From: Pedobacter sp. B4-66
Lineage (GTDB): Bacteria > Bacteroidota > Bacteroidia > Sphingobacteriales > Sphingobacteriaceae
Direction: 5' to 3'
DNA: 64,000 bases
Assembly: GCF_018492665.1 (NCBI RefSeq)
Contig: NZ_JAFVME010000005.1
Location: 1 to 64,000, forward strand
Under the pieces are notes generated by a model. It was not told where the DNA came from. It was given only the letters and a program-made list of their open reading frames with translations, and made no database searches. The position numbers and the translations under genes were made by a program. This document shows positions 47,399 to 56,532 of the stretch, in pieces (position 1 is the first letter of the stretch; every line of letters starts with the position of its first letter).

Positions 47399-48274
47399 AT
47401 GTTCAATCAACCAATGCTAAGAGACGATGCTCTAAAAGGAAAAACAATTGTAATTACCGGAGGCGGTACAGGCTTAGGTAAAGCTATGGGCACTTACTTT
47501 CTTAAGTTAGGCGCTAATCTGGTTATCACCAGCCGTAAACTTGAAGTGCTTCAGCAAACGGCATTGGAAATGGAAAAAGAAACTGGAGGGAAAGTACTCG
47601 CTCTTGCCTGCGATGTAAGGGAATATGAACAAGTGGAACATGTATTGGCAGAGACTTTAAAAACCTTTGGAAAAGTTGATAGCTTGCTTAACAATGCTGC
47701 CGGAAATTTCATTTCACCAACAGAGCGTCTATCAGCTAATGCTTTCTCTTCCATAATAGATATTGTTTTAAAAGGCTCGGTAAACTGTACATTGGCTTTT
47801 GGCAAACACTGGATAAAGGAAAAACAGCCTGCCAGCGTTTTAAACATTGTAACTACTTATGCTTTTACAGGGTCTGCTTACGTAGTACCATCGGCATGTG
47901 CAAAAGGCGGTGTACTGGCCATGACTCGTTCTTTGGCTGTTGAATGGGGTAAATATGGTATCCGAACAAACGCCATTGCACCAGGTCCTTTTCCTACCAA
48001 GGGCGCATGGGAACGCTTATTGCCAGGAGATCTGGCAGAGAAATTCGATTTCAAAAACAGAGTTCCGCTAAAACGTGTTGGAGATCATCAGGAACTGGCT
48101 AACCTTGCAGCATTTTTAATCAGTGATTTTGCAGGTTACATCAATGGAGAAGTAATTACCATCGATGGTGGTGAATGGTTACAAGGAGCAGGTCAATTTA
48201 ATGGTCTCGAAGCCATTCCAAACGAAATGTGGGATGCCTTTGAGCAAATGACAAGATCAGCAAAGGGAAGCTAG
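47399..48274 (+). CDS. 2,4-dienoyl-CoA reductase-like SDR
   Basis: The 291-residue short-chain dehydrogenase has TGGGTGLG (20-27) for NADPH. It lacks the usual Tyr of YxxxK, where Ser165 stands four before Lys169. This is the pattern of mitochondrial 2,4-dienoyl-CoA reductase: N103, Y154, S165 and K169 have the same spacing as N148, Y199, S210 and K214 that I recall for human DECR1. The block YVVPSACAKGGVLAMTRSLA also matches. It would reduce 2,4-dienoyl-CoA to 3-enoyl-CoA, the substrate of the isomerase encoded just upstream. A PecR-type trans-2-enoyl reductase is a less likely alternative. Confidence 0.85.
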   Translation: MFNQPMLRDDALKGKTIVITGGGTGLGKAMGTYFLKLGANLVITSRKLEVLQQTALEMEKETGGKVLALACDVREYEQVEHVLAETLKTFGKVDSLLNNAAGNFISPTERLSANAFSSIIDIVLKGSVNCTLAFGKHWIKEKQPASVLNIVTTYAFTGSAYVVPSACAKGGVLAMTRSLAVEWGKYGIRTNAIAPGPFPTKGAWERLLPGDLAEKFDFKNRVPLKRVGDHQELANLAAFLISDFAGYINGEVITIDGGEWLQGAGQFNGLEAIPNEMWDAFEQMTRSAKGS

Positions 48275-48294
48275 CACTTAAACACCAAGTAAGC

Positions 48295-49341
48295 TTACCA
48301 TCTGATTAATGCACTCGCCCATGTAAAGCCAGAGCCAAAGGCCGCAAGGCAAACAAGGTCACCGTCTTTAATTTTACCTTCTTCCCAAGCTTCGCAAAGT
48401 GCAATGGGAACAGAAGCTGCCGTGGTATTTCCGTATTTTTGAATATTATTAAACACCTTGTCATCACTTAGACCTAATAACTGTTGTACATACTGACTTA
48501 TTCTGAGGTTAGCCTGATGAGGCACCAACATATCAATATCCTTCTCCGTAAGATTATTGGCACTAAGCGCTTCTCTTATTACCTCTGGAAATTTAACTAC
48601 AGCTTTTTTAAACACCGCAGGCCCATCCATATATGGTAGTGCGGCACCGCTTTCTAACTGCTCGGTTGTCATAAACAGACCACCTAGCTCCTTGTCAGGA
48701 TAACCTGGTTTATCCTTGAGCCATTTATTTGCCGAAGCACCAGGATAATACATAGCCAAAATCTCAGCATCAGCACCATCACTATGCAAATGGGTGCTTA
48801 ATATCCCCTGATTTTCCTTTTGTGTTGGTTGCAAAACAACTGCACCTGCCCCATCACCAAATATCACAGAAACATTTCTACTTCGTGTTTCAAAATCCAT
48901 AGCAAAGGAGTGCTTTTCACTACCCACCACAAGTATGTTTTTATACATCCCTGTTTTGATAAACTGATCTGCTACCGATAGCGCATAAACAAATCCTGAG
49001 CATTGATTTCTGATATCCAACGCACCTATTTCCTTCATCTTCATTTCGCGTTGCAGCAATACCCCACACCCCGGAAAGTAATAATCAGGACTAAGTGTAG
49101 CAAAAATAATGAAATCGACATCTTGTGCAGTAATGCCTGCTCGCTCTATGGCAATTTTAGCTGCCTCAACCCCCATAGTTGTGGTTGTTTCTTCGAGCCT
49201 ATCGGCAAAACGGCGCTCCTTGATTCCCGTACGCTCCTGTATCCATTCATCGTTTGTATCCATAAAACGAGATAAGTCGTTATTAGAATAAACATTTTTG
49301 GGCACATAATAGCCAATACCGGCAATCTTTGAACGCTGCAT
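48295..49341 (-). CDS. fabH: 3-oxoacyl-ACP synthase III (FabH-like)
   Basis: The 348-residue protein is a thiolase-fold initiating ketosynthase. The catalytic set is the Cys in RNQCSGFVYALS (about 117), the His in VPHQANLRI (about 267) and the Asn in YGNTTAASVP (about 298). It condenses acetyl-CoA or branched acyl-CoA with malonyl-ACP. The length is slightly above the E. coli protein. It is isolated from the fab cluster here and is probably an additional copy, which may favour branched or other starters. It is convergent with the dienoyl-CoA reductase gene. Confidence 0.9.
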   Translation of the reverse strand: MQRSKIAGIGYYVPKNVYSNNDLSRFMDTNDEWIQERTGIKERRFADRLEETTTTMGVEAAKIAIERAGITAQDVDFIIFATLSPDYYFPGCGVLLQREMKMKEIGALDIRNQCSGFVYALSVADQFIKTGMYKNILVVGSEKHSFAMDFETRSRNVSVIFGDGAGAVVLQPTQKENQGILSTHLHSDGADAEILAMYYPGASANKWLKDKPGYPDKELGGLFMTTEQLESGAALPYMDGPAVFKKAVVKFPEVIREALSANNLTEKDIDMLVPHQANLRISQYVQQLLGLSDDKVFNNIQKYGNTTAASVPIALCEAWEEGKIKDGDLVCLAAFGSGFTWASALIRW

Positions 49342-49409
49342 TATATTTGAGTTTAATACAAATTTTAAGCAAAAATAACTTTAACTGCAACATTATTTTG
49401 AAATAAGCT

Positions 49410-49417
49410 TATTTTTG
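49410..49417 (+). promoter_or_regulatory. -7 box very close to the clpS start
   Basis: TATTTTTG exactly matches TAnnTTTG and ends four bases before the clpS ATG. Use of this box would give an almost leaderless message. A TTTG at 49397 is too near to be the -33 box. Confidence 0.35.
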
Positions 49418-49421
49418 TAAT

Positions 49422-49703
49422 ATGTCAACAGAAACCAAAGAGGAAACATTTACATTAGAAGAGATCCTTACCTCATTAAAAACAGTTCACCGCCTAATAT
49501 TATGGAACGATGATGTAAATACTTTTGACCATGTAATTCATTGCATGATGAAATATTTGGATTATTCTGAAACTCAGGCAGAAAAAATTGCGTGGGAGGT
49601 TCACAACAAAGGCAAATGCGCTGTTTTAGAAGGTTCCTTTACTGAAATGGAAGTTTACCGTAAAATTCTTCAGCAAGAAGGATTAACAGTTTCTGTAGAT
49701 TAA
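49422..49703 (+). CDS. clpS: ATP-dependent Clp protease adaptor ClpS
   Basis: The 93-residue protein delivers N-degron substrates to ClpAP or ClpCP. It has the core ILWNDDVNTFDHVIHCM, with the Asn-Asp-Asp pocket that binds N-terminal bulky residues, then ETQAEKIAWEVHNKGKCAVLEG. The N-terminal 20 residues are flexible. Its last four bases overlap the stop of the convergent thioredoxin-fold gene. Confidence 0.95.
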   Translation: MSTETKEETFTLEEILTSLKTVHRLILWNDDVNTFDHVIHCMMKYLDYSETQAEKIAWEVHNKGKCAVLEGSFTEMEVYRKILQQEGLTVSVD

Positions 49704-50299
49704 ACTATACTCTTAAATATTTCAAGTAATTCCTGCTGTGTACTTTGGGTTTTATCCTTAGCATACCAGCCATGGAGCTTTTCGGCGATTTCCATCATAT
49801 CGGTTGTCTCCTTTTTCCATTTTGCTAATAGCTCCTGCAAGACATTAGGCCTTGGACCCCATTTTTTAACTACATCTCCCTTTTCATCCATTATCAGCAA
49901 TACCGGAATCGCTCTGCCTCCATTAGTAAGATGCGCATCAATTAACGGCAAATTTTTATCCCTCAAAACAAATTTCAGTTCAAATTTATCAGCAAAAGAA
50001 GTCGCAATTTTATCAAACACAGGCACAATTTGAGCCGCATCTCCACACCATCCTTCAGAAATCACTAAAAACCGATACTTGTTTTTTACAGCGCTAAGTA
50101 CATTTAGAAACTCATCATTTAGTTTAACGGTTTTATCAACTCTGTTCATCCTCTGCACATTCATTTTAGTATAATGTAACATTGCATCAGAATCATCTGG
50201 GCCAGTCGTTTTATGCTGTAATAAAAGCTCATTAATCAGGGTTCTATACTCCTGATATGTCATTCCGTCGTTAAGGAAAAAATTATTGTAGTCAATCAT
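49700..50299 (-). CDS. thioredoxin-fold protein with single cysteine motif
   Basis: The 199-residue protein is of the thioredoxin type and lacks a signal peptide, so it is likely cytoplasmic. The usual CxxC reads C85-G-D-A88 in SEGWCGDAAQ, so it cannot make the normal disulfide and may work as a monothiol or binding protein. The cis-Pro region RAIPVLLIMDEKGDVVKKW is normal. Relatives are annotated as thioredoxin family proteins of unknown function. A helical N-terminus of about 60 residues precedes the domain. Confidence 0.8.
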   Translation of the reverse strand: MIDYNNFFLNDGMTYQEYRTLINELLLQHKTTGPDDSDAMLHYTKMNVQRMNRVDKTVKLNDEFLNVLSAVKNKYRFLVISEGWCGDAAQIVPVFDKIATSFADKFELKFVLRDKNLPLIDAHLTNGGRAIPVLLIMDEKGDVVKKWGPRPNVLQELLAKWKKETTDMMEIAEKLHGWYAKDKTQSTQQELLEIFKSIV

Positions 50300-50396
50300 A
50301 TTCTTGCTGTAATAAAATAGTTACTCTTTTATAATTAAACTTTCCCGCCGTTTCTTTGTCCCTCCTTAAAACAAACCTAAAAAAAGAAAGATCCGA

Positions 50397-52889
50397 ATGA
50401 AGAATTCTACGTGCAAAGTACTGTTTTTAGCGATTGCCTTTTGTATTACAACTGTAAAACTTAATGCCCAAACCAATACAGAGGGCCAAATTACAGCTAA
50501 AGTTGTAGATGCTCAAAGTAATGAAACAGTACCATTTGCTACTGCTACTATCCTTAACAGAAAAACAAAAGCAATAATTAAAGGGGCCCAAACAGATGTT
50601 AACGGCAACTTATTAATCAAGGGACTACCAAAAGGAGTCTTTACTTTCAAAATAAGCTATGTTGGCTACCAAACAATGGTTAGAGATTCCGTTTCTATTT
50701 CTGATGCTCAAAACCAAATCAACCTGGGAACAATCAAAATGAAACCGGCCAAAGGAACGGTATTAAATGAGGTTGCCATAACAGCTCAAAAAAGCGCCAT
50801 CCAACTTGGTATAGATAAAAAAGTTTTCTCTGTTGATCAAAGTTTGGTTAGCGAAGGTGGATCTGCTTCAGATTTGCTTCAAAACGTACCTTCAGTTCAA
50901 ACAGATATTGATGGTAATGTAAGCCTTAGAGGTTCAACCGGAGTAAAGGTGCTGATAGATGGCAAACCATCATTAATAGCAGGCGGAAACGTTGCTCAAA
51001 TCCTTCAATCAATCCCAGCTAGCTCAATTGAAAGCGTTGAACTGATTACTAACCCATCAGCAAAGTATGATGCAGAGGGGCAATCAGGAATTATCAATAT
51101 CGTATTAAAGAAGAACAAAAAATTAGGCCTAAATGGATCTGTAGCATTAAGTGCGGGTAATCGCGACAACTATAATGCAAGCACAAACATGAGCTTTCAA
51201 AATAAAAAAATAAACCTTTATGGCAACTACGGTTACCGTTATGGCAATCGTTTGGGTGGTGGATATAGCAATATCACTTATTTAGATACCCCTTTCCCAA
51301 CTGTTTTTGCCAATCAAAACACCGATTCAAAATCACAGGACAAAGGCCACAATCTAAAAGCGGGTATAGACTACAGCATTACTGACAAAAGCGTAATCAG
51401 CTTCTCAGGAGGCTTTAACGCAAGAGACAACGACAGGAATGAGTTTCTTAACATAGACAAGCTTGACGGCTTTAAAAATCCGCTAGAATTAAGCAACAGA
51501 AACAACTCCAATAAAGGTTTTGGAAACAGTTATGATCTTAATCTGGATTTTAACCAGAAGTTTAAAAAACCAAGAGAAGAACTAACCTTTAATCTAGGCT
51601 TCTCTGAAGGCACAAACGACAACGATCAGGTTTACAGCACATACATTTACAATGTTGATGGAGACCCCGTTAATTCATTGCCGGCTATCCTACGAAATGA
51701 TGGAAGTGGTTTCAACAGAAACTATAACATTCAAACCGATTATACTTTGCCAATTGGTAAAGCCGGAAAAATAGAAGCAGGTTACAGAAGCCAAATCCGT
51801 TTAGCAGAAAATACTGCATTCTCAGACCAATTTAATAACCTGACCGGAGAATATGAAGTAAACTATGCCTTAACCAACGAATTTAACAGCAAAGACCAGG
51901 TTCATGCCCTTTATTTTAATTATCAGAATCAGGTTAAGAACTTTGGCTATCAGGTTGGTGTAAGAGCCGAAGATGCAACACTGGATACTCGTTTAGGAAT
52001 GTATAACAAGCTTAATCAGATAGATTATATCCCAGGAAAGGTAGCTTACACAAGATTATACCCAAGCGTATACCTAACTCAAAAATTTAAAGGAGAACAA
52101 CAAGTACAACTTAGCTATAGCAGAAGGGTTAACAGACCAAGAGGATGGGATACAAACCCATTTCTTGATGTATCCGACCCACTTAACTACCGTCAGGGTA
52201 ATCCTAACCTAAAACCAGAGGATGTACATGCTTTTGAGCTTAGCTATAGCAAATTCTGGCCTAAAGTAACATTCACTTCAAGCGCTTATATGCGTCAAAC
52301 TAACGACGTAATCCAAAGAGTAAGAACAGAGCCTGATGAAAATGGAATTACCATTGTTACCCCACAAAACTTAACCAGACAATTAGCTAGCGGAGTTGAA
52401 TTAATAGGTAGAGTTGATGTAGCTAAAGCCTGGAACTTTACAACCAACGTTAACTTGTATCAGAGCAAAATTAACGGAGTTCCTGCTTTCGGAATTGTAG
52501 AAAACTCGGGTTTTAGCTGGAATGCCAACCTAACCAACAACTTCGTTTTACCTTACAATATTTCACTTCAAATAAGAGGCGACTACCGTGCACCTGAAGT
52601 AATGGCACAGGGTAAAAGAAATGCAATGTACGGTGTAGATGCAGGCGCTAAGTATGATTTCAAAAACAAAAAATCATCACTAAGCTTAAACATTAGAGAC
52701 GTATTTAGTACCAGAAGATGGAGTATGACTACAAATGGAACCAATTCTGTAATCGACTTCAGAAGATACATGCAAGGAACCATGGCAAATTTAACCTACT
52801 CTTATCGTTTTGGTAAAAATGATTTTAGTTTCAAAAAGACTAAGAAACAAGATCAACAGGATTCCAGACCTGACGAAGAATCATTTTAG
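50397..52889 (+). CDS. outer-membrane TonB-dependent receptor-like barrel
   Basis: The 830-residue protein has the signal peptide MKNSTCKVLFLAIAFCITTVKLNA, a carboxypeptidase-D-like domain (about 30-115) and a plug with SASDLLQNVPSVQTDIDGNV and VLIDGKPSLIAGGNVAQIL. A barrel of the Bacteroidota OMP_b-brl_3 type follows, containing RRVNRPRGWDTNPFLD and ending in a Lys/Gln/Asp tail (KKQDQQDSRPDEESF). The polar tail after the last strand is common in this subgroup. The ligand is unknown. The gene has no partner lipoprotein. A NUDIX gene follows after 20 bases. Confidence 0.85.
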   Translation: MKNSTCKVLFLAIAFCITTVKLNAQTNTEGQITAKVVDAQSNETVPFATATILNRKTKAIIKGAQTDVNGNLLIKGLPKGVFTFKISYVGYQTMVRDSVSISDAQNQINLGTIKMKPAKGTVLNEVAITAQKSAIQLGIDKKVFSVDQSLVSEGGSASDLLQNVPSVQTDIDGNVSLRGSTGVKVLIDGKPSLIAGGNVAQILQSIPASSIESVELITNPSAKYDAEGQSGIINIVLKKNKKLGLNGSVALSAGNRDNYNASTNMSFQNKKINLYGNYGYRYGNRLGGGYSNITYLDTPFPTVFANQNTDSKSQDKGHNLKAGIDYSITDKSVISFSGGFNARDNDRNEFLNIDKLDGFKNPLELSNRNNSNKGFGNSYDLNLDFNQKFKKPREELTFNLGFSEGTNDNDQVYSTYIYNVDGDPVNSLPAILRNDGSGFNRNYNIQTDYTLPIGKAGKIEAGYRSQIRLAENTAFSDQFNNLTGEYEVNYALTNEFNSKDQVHALYFNYQNQVKNFGYQVGVRAEDATLDTRLGMYNKLNQIDYIPGKVAYTRLYPSVYLTQKFKGEQQVQLSYSRRVNRPRGWDTNPFLDVSDPLNYRQGNPNLKPEDVHAFELSYSKFWPKVTFTSSAYMRQTNDVIQRVRTEPDENGITIVTPQNLTRQLASGVELIGRVDVAKAWNFTTNVNLYQSKINGVPAFGIVENSGFSWNANLTNNFVLPYNISLQIRGDYRAPEVMAQGKRNAMYGVDAGAKYDFKNKKSSLSLNIRDVFSTRRWSMTTNGTNSVIDFRRYMQGTMANLTYSYRFGKNDFSFKKTKKQDQQDSRPDEESF

Positions 52890-52909
52890 TTAATTTGTAT
52901 ATTGCGGAC

Positions 52910-53464
52910 ATGGAAAATACAAATCCCTGGAAAACCATCGAAAGCAATAAGATATATGAGAACAACTGGATCGGTTTAACCGAACACCAGGTTATCAATC
53001 CATCAGGTGGCAAAGGGATTTATGGTGAAGTGCATTTCAAAAACATCGCCATAGGAATTTTGCCACTTGATAATGAACTCAACACATGGCTGGTTGGGCA
53101 ATACAGATTCCCAATAAAAGCCTATAGTTGGGAAATCCCCGAAGGCGGCGGAGCGCTATCGGCAGACCCTTTAGATGGTGCCAAGCGCGAACTAGTTGAA
53201 GAAACCGGACTTATAGCTACCGAGTGGATTGAAATTCAACGGATGCATCTGTCAAATTCAGTAAGTGATGAACTTGCCATAATTTACGTTGCTAAAGGAC
53301 TAACCCAAGGTGCGTCATCACCCGAAGAAACCGAACAGCTTGTTATAAAAAAGCTGCCATTTAATGATGCCTATCAAATGGTTATTAATGGAGATATTAC
53401 CGACAGCATGAGTGTTGCAGCCATTCTAAAAACTAAAATTCTATTGCAGGAAGGTCATTTATAA
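52910..53464 (+). CDS. NUDIX hydrolase (ADP-ribose pyrophosphatase-like)
   Basis: I start this at the ATG at 52910 (MENTNPWKTIE); the longer frame starts at a TTG within the previous stop region. The 184-residue protein has a NUDIX box whose core RELVEETG is intact, but where the first Glu of Gx5E stands Ala (GGGALSADPLDGAKREL). The catalytic glutamates REUxEE are retained. The context EIPEGG is like ADP-ribose pyrophosphatases. The substrate is not certain. It clears nucleoside diphosphate derivatives in the cytoplasm. Confidence 0.88.
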   Translation: MENTNPWKTIESNKIYENNWIGLTEHQVINPSGGKGIYGEVHFKNIAIGILPLDNELNTWLVGQYRFPIKAYSWEIPEGGGALSADPLDGAKRELVEETGLIATEWIEIQRMHLSNSVSDELAIIYVAKGLTQGASSPEETEQLVIKKLPFNDAYQMVINGDITDSMSVAAILKTKILLQEGHL

Positions 53465-53475
53465 TCAAAATACAG

Positions 53476-53483
53476 TAATTTTG
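53476..53483 (+). promoter_or_regulatory. -7 box before plsC
   Basis: TAATTTTG exactly matches TAnnTTTG, 21 bases before the ATG. This is nearly the same distance as in ilvE and miaB. The -33 box is not clear. Confidence 0.45.
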
Positions 53484-53504
53484 TTCAGCTTTACCGAATA
53501 AACT

Positions 53505-54242
53505 ATGAATAAGTTTTTAGGCTATATCTTTAGCCCCATCTTTTATCTTTTTTTCTTTTTATCGCTCGTTATATTCCAGCCAATTCAGTGGGTTTTTTAC
53601 CGTCTTTTTGGATATAAAGCCCATAAAACTTCGGTTGACATCTTAAATTTCTTTCTAACCTACTGTGATATATTCTTAGGCTCGTCGATAACATTTATAA
53701 ACGATCATGACCTTCCTTTAGACAGACCCATCATCTTTGTTGCCAACCATCAAAGCATGTATGATATTCCTGGTTTAATCTGGTTTTTGAGAAAATACCA
53801 TGTTAAATTCATTTCTAAAATTGAATTAACAAAAGGTATTCCCTCAATTTCATTTAACCTGAAATATGGCGGTGGCGCAAACATAGATCGTAAGGACAGC
53901 AAGCAAGCCATTTCTGAAATTATAAAACTTGGCAGAAGAATGAAAGATAACACATGGTCCACCATGATCTTTCCTGAAGGAACACGTGCAAAAGACGGTA
54001 ATATGAAAAGCTTTCAGGTTGGTGGTATTGCAACCTTGTTAAAGATTGTCCCTAACGCCCTGATAGTTCCTGTAGCAATAGAAAACTCCTGGAAACTGGT
54101 TCAGTATGGCGCGTATCCTTTAAGCTTTGGAGAGCGCTTAAAATGGACTGTTTTAAATCCAATAGAACCTGAAGCAAGAAATCCTGAAGTAGTTGTTCTT
54201 GAAGCTGAAAATGCAATAAGAGCTAAACTAAATCAGAATTAA
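53505..54242 (+). CDS. plsC: 1-acyl-sn-glycerol-3-phosphate acyltransferase
   Basis: The 245-residue membrane-bound enzyme makes phosphatidic acid from lysophosphatidate, a step of phospholipid synthesis. The catalytic HX4D motif is NHQSMYD (His about 84). The substrate block FPEGTRAKDG lies near 160-169. An N-terminal hydrophobic helix (FLSLVIFQPIQWVFY) anchors it. Length and motifs agree with the PlsC family. Another lysolipid substrate is possible. Confidence 0.92.
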   Translation: MNKFLGYIFSPIFYLFFFLSLVIFQPIQWVFYRLFGYKAHKTSVDILNFFLTYCDIFLGSSITFINDHDLPLDRPIIFVANHQSMYDIPGLIWFLRKYHVKFISKIELTKGIPSISFNLKYGGGANIDRKDSKQAISEIIKLGRRMKDNTWSTMIFPEGTRAKDGNMKSFQVGGIATLLKIVPNALIVPVAIENSWKLVQYGAYPLSFGERLKWTVLNPIEPEARNPEVVVLEAENAIRAKLNQN

Positions 54243-54271
54243 TACTATCCGTCATCACGACTAACTTTTTA

Positions 54272-55021
54272 TCAAATATTCTTATTATCAATGTGTTTAA
54301 AAAACTCATCACGATAAGTATCGCCAATTGGGATAATCTTACCACAAATAGAAATGCGACTACGTTCTATACTCTCTATTTTATCAAGAGAAATGATATA
54401 AGATTTATGAACCCTTACAAACTGCCCCTTTGGCAAAGTCTCGTCCATCTTTTTCATGTTTTGTAAAGTAATAACACGCTCCGCTTTAGTATAAATAGAG
54501 ATATAATCCTTTAATCCCTCTATATACAGAATATCATCAAGCTGAATCTTTTGAATTTTGTGCTCTGTTTTAACGAAAATAAAGTCCTGAATTGGATTTG
54601 CAGGTGTTGAAGAAGGAGCAGATGCGACAAATGATTGTGGAGCGACAACCGGTTCTGCAATTTTAACTTGATTATGAACCTTCTCTACTGCCTTATAAAA
54701 ACGATCAAATGCAATCGGTTTCAACAGGTAATCTGATACATTTAAATCATAACTTTCAAGCGCATATTGCGAATAAGCGGTAGTTAATATATAATTAGCC
54801 TTCCCGTTAGCTATCTTAAGAAACTGTATACCCGTAAGCTCAGGCATCTGAATATCCAGAAATACCAAATCAATGCCTCCAGCCTGAACCAGCTGTAAAG
54901 CTTCAATAGCATTTTCTGTCCGCTTAACTAATTCTAGAAACGGAACCTTCGAAACGTAGTCCTCAATAATATCAAGTGCCAACGGTTCATCATCAACCGC
55001 AATACATTTTAACTTTATCAT
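54272..55021 (-). CDS. LytTR-type response regulator
   Basis: The 249-residue protein has a receiver domain (1-120) with phosphoacceptor D56 in VFLDIQMPELTG and acidic D10-D11. A Ser/Ala/Pro-rich linker (about 125-150) follows, then a LytTR DNA-binding domain (about 150-245, with DDILYIEGLKDYISIYTKAERVITL and FVRVHKSYIISLDKIESIE). It overlaps the kinase gene by four bases, as usual for these pairs. Targets are unknown. The small-peptide gene beyond the kinase gene is a candidate. Confidence 0.93.
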   Translation of the reverse strand: MIKLKCIAVDDEPLALDIIEDYVSKVPFLELVKRTENAIEALQLVQAGGIDLVFLDIQMPELTGIQFLKIANGKANYILTTAYSQYALESYDLNVSDYLLKPIAFDRFYKAVEKVHNQVKIAEPVVAPQSFVASAPSSTPANPIQDFIFVKTEHKIQKIQLDDILYIEGLKDYISIYTKAERVITLQNMKKMDETLPKGQFVRVHKSYIISLDKIESIERSRISICGKIIPIGDTYRDEFFKHIDNKNI

Positions 55022-56049
55022 ATATCAAGCATTAACTCACTGGTGTAATGGGTAGCCGAATTTACAATATTTAATTTATACCTATCGGGATAAAGTAATT
55101 GTAATCTTCGTTCAACATTGTTTAAGCCTACGCCCCCCACTTCATCCTTATTATATTTATTCTTTTTATTGGTTATACTAAAATGTAATATCTTCTGATT
55201 GGCGATAATATTGATCTTAATTGGATTTTTAGGGTCATTAGCCACTCCATGCTTAAATGCATTCTCTACAAATGATATCAATATTAAAGGCACAATCTGT
55301 TGATTATCGATTTCACCATTCATAGTAAATTCTACAGCTGCCCCATCTTTAAACCTTAATTTCTGCAGTTCTATAAAGCTTTGCACGTATTCAATTTCCT
55401 TACTTAAGGAAACCCAGCTGTCGTTACTTTCGTAGATCATGTACCGCATTATTTCCGAAAGCTTTAATATCGCATCAGCAGTTTTATCAGATTTCTGATA
55501 TGCCAGTGAATAAATATTATTTAAAGAGTTAAAAAGAAAATGAGGGTTCAATTGCGATTTTAAAAATTGAAGTTCCATTTCCTTCTTTTCACTTTCGAGA
55601 TTTCTTTGAGTGCGCTCGTTTCCAAACCAATCAATAGCCAGTCTAAGCAAGGAACTAACCACAATAAAAAAGCCCGAAATAAACAATGCACTAATTGCAT
55701 AATTGGCAATAGACCTATCTTGAACAACCCCATTGCTATCCATATGCTGCAGAATAGTTTCTGGGTGTAATACAGCAATTACAGTTTTTAAGAAACTCAT
55801 TACCACCATCAACAGAATAATGGATATGATATAAAGACCATACCGTTTATTCTCTTTAATCAATAAAGGAATTAGTAGGGTATAATTAATATAAAAAATT
55901 GAAATATGGATTAGTCCGGAATAACCAAAGTTTACCGCAAGACTATACAAAGACACCGGTTCTTTACTATAAATAACCACTGCAGTTACAAACAGAAGAA
56001 TAAAAAGCCAGAAGAGAAGATGTACAATAACAGAGTTTCTACTTTTCAT
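55018..56049 (-). CDS. LytS/YehU-type sensor histidine kinase
   Basis: The 343-residue protein has four membrane helices (about 8-28, 40-60, 72-92 and 118-138) without a separate sensor domain, a coiled segment and the His_kinase domain. The phosphorylated His is probably H170 in QLNPHFLFNSLNNI. The ATP-binding domain has ISFVENAFKHGV and the G-box GVGLNNVERRL. The signal is unknown. The overlap with the LytTR gene shows that they act as a pair. Confidence 0.93.
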   Translation of the reverse strand: MKSRNSVIVHLLFWLFILLFVTAVVIYSKEPVSLYSLAVNFGYSGLIHISIFYINYTLLIPLLIKENKRYGLYIISIILLMVVMSFLKTVIAVLHPETILQHMDSNGVVQDRSIANYAISALFISGFFIVVSSLLRLAIDWFGNERTQRNLESEKKEMELQFLKSQLNPHFLFNSLNNIYSLAYQKSDKTADAILKLSEIMRYMIYESNDSWVSLSKEIEYVQSFIELQKLRFKDGAAVEFTMNGEIDNQQIVPLILISFVENAFKHGVANDPKNPIKINIIANQKILHFSITNKKNKYNKDEVGGVGLNNVERRLQLLYPDRYKLNIVNSATHYTSELMLDI

Positions 56050-56279
56050 TTAAACAACAACTAAACTTAATTCCATAGGTCCAAAATAAATTAATCTGCT
56101 TGTTTAAGCAGTTTGCTTTCGACGAACTGGCATTTTTTTTCTACCAAATCGCAAAATAGAGCAACTAATCACAAAACTATTCAATTTAACCGTTTATCTA
56201 GGATAATATACACTTGGTCTAAAAGATTTTAGCAGCATTTTTTTATTTATTCTATTTGTTTCATCAAAACAAAACGATT

Positions 56280-56456
56280 ATGAAAAAGTTAGCAAACGTG
56301 TCGCCATTTTTACTTTTACTAGTTCCTGTTTTTATCATGGTATTATTAACCGTTACTACTAGTATATCAAATAGCCACAGTGAAGATATTGCTTTAAAAG
56401 CTTCATCGGCTGCCAAAACCGAAATGGTAAAAGTAAGCAACCCTTTCTCTAAATAA
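56280..56456 (+). CDS. small single-pass membrane peptide
   Basis: The 58-residue frame starts at the ATG at 56280 (MKKLANVSPFLLLLVPVFIMVLL) with one hydrophobic helix near 10-30 and a polar tail ending NPFSK. An upstream Met gives eight more residues but no benefit. I do not recognise it. It has its own downstream terminator at 56584-56613 and lies in the gap beside the LytTR/LytS genes. It could be a signal-anchor peptide or a secreted propeptide. It is small enough that it may be missed by gene callers. Confidence 0.55.
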   Translation: MKKLANVSPFLLLLVPVFIMVLLTVTTSISNSHSEDIALKASSAAKTEMVKVSNPFSK

Positions 56457-56460
56457 GAGA

Positions 56461-56532
56461 ATGGTACTATATATAGGTGCAATAAAATCATTTTATGCCT
56501 TAACAGGATTAATGATGGTTAGCAAGAAATAA
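56461..56532 (+). CDS. possible 23-residue peptide downstream of the small membrane gene
   Basis: An ATG four bases after the preceding stop, behind AAGAGA, opens a 23-codon frame (MVLYIGAIKSFYALTGLMMV and three more). It overlaps one arm of the inverted repeat at 56476-56549. It may be chance, since the frame is very short. Confidence 0.2.
   Translation: MVLYIGAIKSFYALTGLMMVSKK

Noticed and set aside
47399..48274. Missing Tyr of YxxxK in the SDR, first thought to mean an inactive enzyme
   Set aside because: The DECR family uses another Tyr 15 residues before the Lys, which is present (Y154 and K169).
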